From NCBI RefSeq assembly GCF_020509005.1, contig NC_063016.1, positions 806,001 through 870,000 on the forward strand: DNA of 64,000 nt, given 5' to 3'. Origin of the DNA: Fulvia fulva. Taxonomy: Eukaryota; Ascomycota; Dothideomycetes; Mycosphaerellales; Mycosphaerellaceae. Below, in pieces: positions 56,947 to 64,000 of the stretch (within the stretch, counting starts at the first letter, position 1; each line of letters begins with the position of its first letter). The position numbers and the translations under genes are program-made. The notes beneath the pieces were generated by a model. The model worked only from the letters and a program-made list of their open reading frames with translations. It did not search any database and was not told the origin of the DNA.

Positions 56947-57952
56947 ATGAACCCCATCCAGGAGCGCTTCATGGCCTACCAGCGTCCTCCGCACCCGTAC
57001 ACGGGCAGCTGGAATGACCTTCTCTTCGGCAACGATAACGATCTCGACGTTGTTGCCAAGTTCGACCGTGCCGCCGGCCTGAAGGAGCTCGAGGACGCCG
57101 CCAATGCCACTGAAGACCTGCCAGTCAAGTACTCCATCTATGCCAAGAAGTGCTCCAGCCCAGCCGCGATCGAGGCAGTTCGCAAGCATCTCGACTCTGG
57201 TGTTCTGGCCAAGCTCGCAGCGAAGCAGGTGGCCAACTACTTCAACCCTATCAAGTCCAGCGACTTCACCAACAACGTAAGTACAGAAGCGTGGAAGGCA
57301 CGACCACGTGTCTATGAAGCATAGCTAACGTTCTCTCCTTTGACAGGGCTACACCTGCGTCATTCTCGGAGCCTGCGCTATGTCGCTTGGCTGCACGGCC
57401 TTCGAGTCGCTGGAGGGATATCACATGTTCTTCGACACCTACAAGAAGTTCATGCTAGGCATCTTTGAAACAGCACCCTTCACCGACGAAGCCATGGGCC
57501 AGATCGAGAAGGCTCTCAAGGGCAACAAGAGCTTCCGGTCTGGCGTGCCATACGACTTCAACTCCCCAACCTGGGAGGAGTACCGCGACCAGAAGATGGC
57601 TGAAGGCTACACTCCAGCCAATGCCTCACCATGTTGGACAATGAACAACGGCGGTCGACCAGATCAGTACAAGAGCACTCGCAAGCCAGCCGCCAAAGCC
57701 ATCAGCGTGGTAGGGCCTGCCATGAAGGAGAACATGGGTTACGAAGGAGATGAAGGTTGCGGCTCGTGCAACAAGAAGGACGCCAAGCTCCGCTGCGCTC
57801 GTTGTACGGAGCAAACATACTGCGACAAGGACTGCAAGAAGAAGGACTGGTTCCGTCACAAGGCGTGCTGCCGAACGCCATCTGATGCTCAAGCGATGCG
57901 GCTCAACGCGGACAGGTGGATGAACGTCTTCGATATGGGCACTGGCGCTTGA
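56947..57952 (+). CDS. MYND zinc finger protein
   Basis: Exons 56947-57276 and 57347-57952 (GTAAGT donor, GCTAAC branch, GACAG acceptor), 311 residues. The ATG context CACCATGA is good. The N-terminal 240 residues are helical and soluble without a known fold name (FDRAAGLKELEDAANA, LGACAMSLGCTAFESLEGYH). A C-terminal MYND finger at about 255-292 has the full ligand set: CGSCNKKDAKLRCARC, TYCDKDCKKKDW, HKACC. MYND fingers mediate protein-protein contacts, often with proline-rich partners. The protein lacks a SET domain, so it is not a SMYD-type methyltransferase as far as can be seen. Transcription is in the same direction as the secreted gene upstream. Confidence 0.88.
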
Positions 57953-58238
57953 GCCTCATACCCATGCCAGCCTGCACATCAACCAGGCAGGTCTTGGAGT
58001 GGTTGTCAAAGAGCAGGTACTGCAATGCAAGACAAGAGAATGTCGAACAAAACAAGAGAGTACGAAGATCTGCTATTATGCGAGGGTGTCGGCGCTGCCA
58101 AGGAGGGCTCTGTATTCAGTAGCTTTTCATGAGAACTGTTGCGATGCTCTCTGTCACGAATTCGCCACCCGAAACATCCGAGAAACTCCTCGGATCTAAG
58201 GGGGCAGATTTGCAGGACATTGATGGTCAGCATGATTA
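57953..58238. other. 3' flank of the MYND gene
   Basis: Nothing coding or repetitive recognised before the repeat begins at 58239. Confidence 0.4.
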
Positions 58239-58785
58239 GCGCCGAAGGCGCGTTACAGAAGGGCGAAGCTGCACCGACCAAGCGAAGCGTTGATTGGACG
58301 AGCGTAAGCGAGTCTCAATCAACGCTAGCTTGTCGGTGCAGCGAGCGATTGGCTGAATCCGTGTAGTTGGAGACTGCGGCATGCGCCGAGCTTGCGAGGC
58401 CGTGCGCAGTCACCACTACAACACGGATTCAGACATCTACCGCGCAATACCATAGCGACGTGTGAGCCTGCGAACACTCGAGCGGAGGTCATTGAGCCTA
58501 GCGGAGCGACATTCACCACAAGCCAGCGCCGCAGGCAGGGGGCCCTAGGGGGTCTCCCCCGGAAACAAGGGGACGGATCTTAACTGCAGCGATGTTGGAT
58601 CTAATGTAAACCACAGCGATGTTGGATCTCAACTATAGCGATAATGAACCTAAGCAATAGCGATGCTAGTGCTAGCAACAGGAAACAGATTGCGCCCGAG
58701 CCAAATAGACGAGCACAACCTCTAGCAGTAGAAAAGAGCTTCGGCGCTTTACGAGGACTGGCTCTGCCGCCTCGCAACACATTTT
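58239..58785 (+). repeat. structured repeat, copy B
   Basis: Second copy of the element found at 24077-26215, uninterrupted (547 bp). It starts with the hairpin GCGCC-GAA-GGCGC and ends GCCGCCTCGCAACACATTTT. Stems: 58270-58283 with 58328-58340 (one bulge); inner GCGTTGATTG (58287-58296) with CAATCAACGC (58316-58325); 58356-58370 with 58413-58429; and GACTGCG with CGCAGTC around 58371-58410. Loop sequences match copy A; stem sequences mostly do not, yet still pair. Four degenerate ~22-27 bp units sharing a CAGCGATGTTGGATCT-like core lie at 58583-58673. Confidence 0.7.
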
Positions 58786-59217
58786 TGTATATCAACATCA
58801 GTTCACGGCCCTTCTCGTACCGCTTCTTGCACAACCAGCTCACTACAAAGCAGCCAACGTGAAGTAATTCCAGACAACACCACAATGCGGCTGCATCTTG
58901 CCAAGATCACGCGGCACTGTTGAGATGACGTCTACGGCCCCGAAAATATTTCTAAAAGACGCAAGGCAACTCGTTGTACATTTGAGATCGACCCAAAGCA
59001 CACAAGTCTGCGGGATGGACACCCGCGACAATGGGTCGCTTAACTTCGCTATCGCCGTTGTAACGGCTATCTCCATGACTTTTGCAGTGGTCGACCAACG
59101 TCACCGCCGCACTAATACTTTGCCTCATAGGACTCGTGCCTGCGACGGTAGGAGCACATCCTTCATCCTGCAACACCAAATCCTTCTCTACAAGACACAC
59201 ATCCAACACTGCACATC
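58786..59217. promoter_or_regulatory. promoter region of the alcohol dehydrogenase gene
   Basis: Between the repeat and the ATG at 59218. The last 70 bases are CA/CT-rich (TCCTTCATCCTGCAACACC, CAAGACACACATCC) as in fungal 5' leaders. No defined operator is recognised. Confidence 0.35.
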
Positions 59218-60573
59218 ATGACTGACTACAAGTTCGAGGGCTGGCTTGGCGAGGATGAGTCTTCGGTCAAGGGTAACATGAAATGGGGCGGCTTCGAGCC
59301 CAAGAAGTGGGAGGAGGACGATGTCGACATTCAGATCTCTCACTGCGGTGTTTGTGGCTCTGATCTGCACACCCTCTCTTCTGGATGGGGACCTACACCT
59401 TATCGTGAGTTGCAAACGGCACACTTCAGTTCTTCACATGCTAATACGAGATTGCAGCTTGCGTTGTTGGCCACGAGATCGTGGGCAACGCCGTCAAAGT
59501 GGGCACCAACGTGAAGGACATCAAGGTCGGCGACCGCGTCGGTGTAGGCGCTCAAGCGCGAAGCTGTCTGTCCAAGGACTGCCCAGACTGCTCAGCCGGC
59601 CTCGAGAACCACTGTGCGCTCGGCGGCGTCAACACATACGGCTCAATCTATCCCAAAGGCGAGGGCAAGTCCTATGGTGGTTACGCAGACTACAATCGCA
59701 CGAATTCGCACTTCGTGTTCAAGATCCCGGACGCGCTCCCATCGGCTGAAGCGGCACCAATGCTGTGCGGAGGCATCACTGTCTACTCGCCTCTCAAGAA
59801 CTATGGAGCTGGACCAGGCAAGACTGTCGGAATTGTTGGTGTCGGCGGTCTCGGTCACTTCGGACTGCTGTTCGCCAAGGTAAGCACTGAAGGGTAGAAG
59901 GCATCGTCTGTCTCAGACATGCCTGGCACCATCCGCCAAGACAATACCACGTGGTTCTCGAGTGTAGCTAATACCTTTCTGTTTGGCAGGCTCTGGGTGC
60001 CGACCGTGTCATTGGTATCTCACGCAAAGCCGACAAGCGAGCGGATGCTCTGCAGCTCGGTGCCGATGAATACATCGCGACCGATGAGGACAAGGACTGG
60101 GAGACCAAGTACAAGCGCAGCATCGATCTGATCGTCTGCACAGTCAGCTCGGAGAAGATGCCGCTCACTGGGTACCTTGGTACGCTCAAGACAAAGGGAA
60201 CGGTGAGTAAGGTCAGGTACAGAAGCCTTGATGAAACTCCTAAGACACTTATGCGCTCATGGCTTCTGTCGCCCAAGTTTCGAGACTGAGACTAACATAC
60301 CTTACCTTTTAGTTCATTCAGGTCGGCGCACCAGATGGTGGAAACCTCCCACCGATCAACGCGTTCACCTTGCTCAGCAACGGGATCAAAGTAGGCGGAA
60401 GCGGTATTGGAAGCCCTAACGAGATCGGCGACATGTTGAAAGTCGCGGCTGAGTGGAAGGTCAAGCCTTGGATCCAGGAGAGACCTCTGGATGAGGCGAA
60501 CCAGGTGGTGCAGGACCTGACGGCGGGCAAAGCAAGATACCGATATGTGCTTTTGAACAAGAAGCATGCATAG
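59218..60573 (+). CDS. zinc-dependent, NADP-type alcohol dehydrogenase (cinnamyl/ADH6-like MDR)
   Basis: Four exons, 59218-59404, 59458-59879, 59990-60202 and 60313-60573, total 360 residues. All introns are GT-AG with matching phase. Catalytic zinc site: Cys in SHCGVCGSDLHT and the GHEIVG block. Structural zinc lobe: the cysteine series in ARSCLSKDCPDCSAGLENHC. The nucleotide-binding fold is GIVGVGGLGHFGLLFAKALGADR followed by GISRKADK; the basic residues after the second strand favour NADP(H). Order, length and motifs match the ADH6/ADH7 and cinnamyl alcohol dehydrogenase-like branch of medium-chain dehydrogenases, which reduce a broad range of aldehydes in the cytosol. The physiological substrate cannot be told. 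The last codons LLNKKHA end in TAG at 60573. Confidence 0.93.
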
Positions 60574-60774
60574 ATGCAGACGACAGTGGGAGAAAAGTGG
60601 CGTGCTATTCCATACTTCCGTACATGTACATGTGTATTGAATGTCGCAGTGATATCTTGCTTACGTCAGCACTCTTGAGGTCAGAGCGTCGTTCCGAGCT
60701 CCGAGCGCCGCATCTTCCCTTGTTGCACGTTCGGCCTCGACGACAGCATCACATTTCACGTGTTTGGGTATGTG

Positions 60775-61419
60775 ATGACTACGGCCATGGCGACTACCGC
60801 AACGCAGACTCTTGATCTGCTAGAGGCAAGACTCCAGCGGTTGAGCTTCCTCCTGAGCGGCGATGGCAATGGCGACGACGAGCATCCATCGACCTCGACC
60901 TCGACCTCGACCTCGACCACCCCAGCGAAAGTCCGTCTGGCAGGCATAGAGCGCAACCTCAAATCGCTCGCCGCCAGGTCTCCAGCTGTAGCAGATGTCT
61001 TACAGCTCCATCGAGCACATCCGGATCTCTTCAATGCCTCCTCCACCAGTACTCCACCAAGCACGTTACCCACCGCATCTCTGGCGCAGCTCGTCCTTGC
61101 ACACGAGCAGCTCTACAAGACGACCAACTCGCAGCTGACGACGGCCAACGACAGCAAGAACATCCCAGATCCATCATCTCTCACCAAGCTGATCGGCCTG
61201 ACAAGTCGGATCGACGCAGCCGAAGCAAAGCAGGTGGAACAGGCACGAGAGTTTGCAGAGCTGCGAGGCAGGAGCGCTAAGATTGTGGAAAAGTGGTACG
61301 AGGAAGGCGTGCTGGATATGGGCGAGAGATGGGCCGATTGGGAGGAGAGACTGCGCGACGCCGAGATTCTGGTCAGAAGGAGAGAGGCTGCGAAGAGACG
61401 GGAAGAGGCGGGCGTGTGA
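60775..61419 (+). CDS. ro-10: dynactin p24 subunit-like (RO-10 type nuclear distribution protein)
   Basis: Single exon, 214 residues from the ATG at 60775 (MTTAMATTATQTLDLLEARLQRLSFLL); the in-frame Met four codons later is an alternative start. It is almost entirely helical, with the C-terminal block KIVEKWYEEGVLDMGERWADWEERLRDAE, which I recognise as characteristic of the p24/dynactin-3 family. That subunit sits in the shoulder of dynactin, the adaptor of cytoplasmic dynein, and in Neurospora is needed for nuclear distribution. Near residue 40 is a Ser-Thr repeat encoded by a (TCGACC)5 microsatellite. Assignment is by motif memory, so moderate confidence. Confidence 0.7.
   Translation: MTTAMATTATQTLDLLEARLQRLSFLLSGDGNGDDEHPSTSTSTSTSTTPAKVRLAGIERNLKSLAARSPAVADVLQLHRAHPDLFNASSTSTPPSTLPTASLAQLVLAHEQLYKTTNSQLTTANDSKNIPDPSSLTKLIGLTSRIDAAEAKQVEQAREFAELRGRSAKIVEKWYEEGVLDMGERWADWEERLRDAEILVRRREAAKRREEAGV
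60889..60918 (+). repeat. (TCGACC)5 microsatellite in the p24-like gene
   Basis: Five perfect hexamers, encoding Ser-Thr pairs in frame. Gain or loss of units would not shift the frame. Confidence 0.9.
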
Positions 61420-62390
61420 GGCCAGCACTGGGCATACTAACGGTACATGACATACACGACATAACGCTTTGATGAGAATGCATCCTCCCAGACGTCTACA
61501 CCGAATGACTGTCAAAGCGGTGACACCGGGCAGCCAGCTATCTCGAACACGTTATGCGGTTCAGGCACCATTGAGACGACTCTGGAGACCCGATCGAGAT
61601 GCTGAACGTCAGACGAGTCCTAGATCTCGTCTTCGATCTTTCTACATCCCAGAGTTGGTGCGCCCCACGCGACTGGAACTGGAACGTCACACACAGAAGC
61701 CTGCCAGTTGTTCTCACCCAAGGCCCCCACAAAGCGCTAGATACATTCCGAGGGTGGAACAGCATGCCCGCAGACTACGAACATGTACGCGCCGCCAGAT
61801 GTGTTCATTGCATTACTTGCCAGGGACGTGCGAACCAAATGTTATTCACAGCTCAATGTTCATACAGCGCTCATGAAGCAGCTCCTCCTGCATACAGAAC
61901 GTACAGGGTTACACGGCCTTCGTTCCATGAGTAATCTAGACCAAGGAGGACTAAGCGGACCACCTTGCCGAACTCCAGTCATCATCCTTTCCCTGCTTGG
62001 CAGCTAATCTTACACCAACACCACATTACCTTGGAGAACCACTATGTACCTGATACCACGTCGTCCGATCTCCCGTTCTTGGTTCATGCACCCTCAAAAG
62101 GCTGTTGACCACAAAGGTGGCCGCCTACCCAACTACAGGGACAATCCTTATTAGCTACGACAGCAACACCGCAGCTTAGCTACTGTGTCAAGAAGAGAAG
62201 CATCGAAGCGCGCGCTTCTCTCCAATGGAATCCAATACGTCGCAGCTGCTGAGCGCGTTCTACGTACGTTCTGCCCACTGTTTCCTACGGAGTGAGGCGG
62301 CCACCTCTTCCGTCAGGAGCTCTCCTTCCCTTCTCAGCGTCCATGCCTTGGTTCTGCTTGCTTGCTGATCCAACATGACGCCCTCGACGC
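61420..62390. other. intergenic, no supported gene
   Basis: Convergent 3' flanks of the p24-like gene and the coiled-coil gene. Frames of up to 135 codons (61469-61876) show no domain. Confidence 0.4.
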
Positions 62391-63692
62391 TCACGAGCCC
62401 GTCAGGCGCAGCAATGACTGCAACCTCTCCTTTTCCTGAACGATTTGTTCCAACGCTGCTGATTTGTCTTTCAGACATGTCTGTGCGGAGCGCAAGTTCT
62501 CGGAAAGCTGGTAGACTTCCTTCTCGGCGAGTTGAAGCGCTTCGGTATCTTCCTCGCGCTCCTCTTTCGCCTTCTGCAATAGTTTCTGCAGCCTAGCAAC
62601 TTTGTCATCTGCAACGTCAATCCTGCGCTGGAGGCCGATGTTGCACTGCTGAACCTTCTCGAGCTGCGCTACTTTCTTGTCGTGGTTATTGGCGAGGATG
62701 TTGTTGCGGTCGCTGGTCTCCATCAGGCGGCGCTTGAGATATGTGCTGCCACGCCAGCGGGAAGTGAGCAGGGTATCGATTCGCTCTTGAAGGCCTAGTT
62801 CACGCTGAGTGCAGTGGCTGTGGGCTTCTTCGAGGTTGCGGATTTGTTGCTCCATGGCGTTGTTGGCGCGAAGAAGTGATTCTACGCCGCTGTAAATGTT
62901 GTTGTACTTCTCCCTCCACATTACGCGCCCCTTTTCAGCTTGCAGACGCAGCTCGTTGCATCTCACGAGCATACGACGAGTCACGTCGCGAGTGCACGTC
63001 ATGTTCTCGAGATCCTGTATTGTCTGCTCGAGACGCGTCGCGAACAGATCATTCTGGATCTCTAAGATAGAAGCTTGACGCCGCAAGTTGGTATTCTTTC
63101 GTGCACATGTCTTTGCGAGGTCTGGTGGCCCAGCCCCTTCGATCTTGGGCGGCGAGGAGTAGCGTTGAAAGGGTGGCGGATTGTCAAGAATTGCCGGGTG
63201 GCATTGGATCGTGATGGAGTCGTGGAGTTTGCTGTCGCGCTGACGCAAGTTGTTATTACTGATGCGAGATACAGCGCCTGGGCGGAGGTCTGAAGACGAG
63301 AGGGATTCGTTGCAAGGGAAGGTCCCGGAAAAGTCCCGGAAAAGTTCTTGTGCTGTGGTGCTGGAGGCTGAGGCTGAGGAGCTTGGAGAGCGCGAGCGTG
63401 ATGGAACGTAGAAATGCATCATGCTTGGTGCTCGATCTGCGTTAGGCCAGAAGAGAGGACGGTATGATGGATGGCGGCAGGTCAGAGTCTTGTCGGTGAG
63501 GTTGGTGTCTTCGTCCTCGAAAAAGGAGCTTCCGGGCGACGGGAGGGGTTGAAGCGGTCTTTCTGTGTGCTCTCCAACGACTACAGCGTTGCCATGCTGC
63601 TGAGAGTCGTCTTCGCCGTCCTGGGTCGTCTGAGGAGATTGAGCGATGGTGGCCTTGCGGTGGAACAGGCTGCGAAGCTTGGCGAAGTGCAT
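62391..63692 (-). CDS. coiled-coil protein, hypothetical
   Basis: Single exon of 433 residues from the Met at 63692 (MHFAKLRSLFHRKATIAQS). The open frame extends 32 codons further upstream, but the first part (MKALDILVG...) is less likely because the called Met follows CT-rich leader-like sequence. The N-terminal half is low complexity with Ser/Pro runs (SRSRSPSSSASASS). From about residue 195 to the end it is predicted by eye to be a long interrupted coiled coil (LEIQNDLFATRLEQTIQDLENM, AMEQQIRNLEEA, VAQLEKVQQCNIGLQRRIDV, LQKLLQKAKEEREED). No catalytic domain, signal or membrane segment. A structural or scaffold role is the only inference possible. Confidence 0.7.
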   Translation of the reverse strand: MHFAKLRSLFHRKATIAQSPQTTQDGEDDSQQHGNAVVVGEHTERPLQPLPSPGSSFFEDEDTNLTDKTLTCRHPSYRPLFWPNADRAPSMMHFYVPSRSRSPSSSASASSTTAQELFRDFSGTFPCNESLSSSDLRPGAVSRISNNNLRQRDSKLHDSITIQCHPAILDNPPPFQRYSSPPKIEGAGPPDLAKTCARKNTNLRRQASILEIQNDLFATRLEQTIQDLENMTCTRDVTRRMLVRCNELRLQAEKGRVMWREKYNNIYSGVESLLRANNAMEQQIRNLEEAHSHCTQRELGLQERIDTLLTSRWRGSTYLKRRLMETSDRNNILANNHDKKVAQLEKVQQCNIGLQRRIDVADDKVARLQKLLQKAKEEREEDTEALQLAEKEVYQLSENLRSAQTCLKDKSAALEQIVQEKERLQSLLRLTGS

Positions 63693-64000
63693 CCTGCTTA
63701 GATGGTGCTGGTGTTGGAAACTGAGTGAGTGAATGGGAAACTTCAGTGTTCTGCATTGAGTGCCTACTAATATGTCCAGCGCCTTCATTGTATGCTATCG
63801 CACAGCGGGAAAGACTTGCGCAAGATGTACATGCAGAGTGTCTCAGATGTATGCGTGTGCCAGGCCACAGCTTTCTGAGACATGGTAGCTTCGGTTCTGA
63901 GATCATCGAACAAAGACACATTCACAAAATTGATTGCACCCACGCGAGTATGCCATCGGACTCGATGTGAAAGCTCGTGGTGGGTCTCAAACGCTGACTG
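63693..64000. other. upstream region of the coiled-coil gene, window end
   Basis: Nothing coding is supported; it is probably the promoter of the minus-strand gene ending at 63692. Confidence 0.4.

Overview
The window looks like nuclear DNA of a filamentous ascomycete (Pezizomycotina, probably Dothideomycetes). Genes are compact, with 45-160 nt introns carrying GT(A/G)NGT donors and CTAAC/CTGAC-type branch points. Gene content is typical of such fungi: LaeA/UMTA-type methyltransferase, Zn(II)2Cys6 regulators, nitrate reductase, Ecl1-type zinc protein, dynactin p24. One large block carries the CpA-to-TpA signature of repeat-induced point mutation (RIP). Species cannot be named from the sequence alone.

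Layout. 1-1.3 kb: 3' part of a SAM methyltransferase. 2.5-3.3 kb: polyubiquitin (three repeats). 3.9-6.0 kb: BRAP2-type RING/UBP ubiquitin ligase. 6.6-7.9 kb (minus): short-chain dehydrogenase with a mitochondrial-type presequence. 9.3-12.3 kb: nitrate reductase with a broken cytochrome b5 domain. 14.8-15.9 kb: Ecl1-family protein. 16.8-18.3 (+) and 18.3-19.6 kb (-): two convergent zinc-cluster regulators. 20.1-22.2 kb: TPR/ankyrin protein whose reading frame continues past its stop, interrupted by further stops. 23.0-23.5 kb: Gly/Gln-rich ORF. 24.0-27.2 kb (-): an L-asparaginase gene split by a structured repeat, itself carrying a Tc1/mariner element. 28.1-28.7 kb (-): hypothetical gene.

29.2-54.7 kb is one nested transposon stack. 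Outer Gypsy-1 (184-bp LTRs, TSD TATAC) contains Gypsy-2 of the same family (TSD GTAAC), which contains a Tad1-like LINE (13-15 bp TSD); all three are heavily RIP-mutated. Gypsy-1 also holds Gypsy-3, a chromovirus with open gag and pol frames, LTRs that appear identical (523 bp, TSD ATAAG) and no RIP signature, hence a late arrival.

Right of the stack: a three-exon secreted Cys-rich protein (effector-like, 55.6-56.6 kb), a MYND-finger protein (56.9-58.0 kb), a second copy of the structured repeat (58.2-58.8 kb), a zinc alcohol dehydrogenase (59.2-60.6 kb), dynactin p24 (60.8-61.4 kb) and a coiled-coil protein (62.4-63.7 kb, -).

The genes do not form an obvious pathway or biosynthetic cluster. 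Polyubiquitin and the BRAP2-like ligase are neighbours in the same broad process, but such adjacency can be chance. The best candidate for something undescribed is the structured repeat: its two copies share loop sequences, but their stem sequences differ while each keeps its own complementarity.
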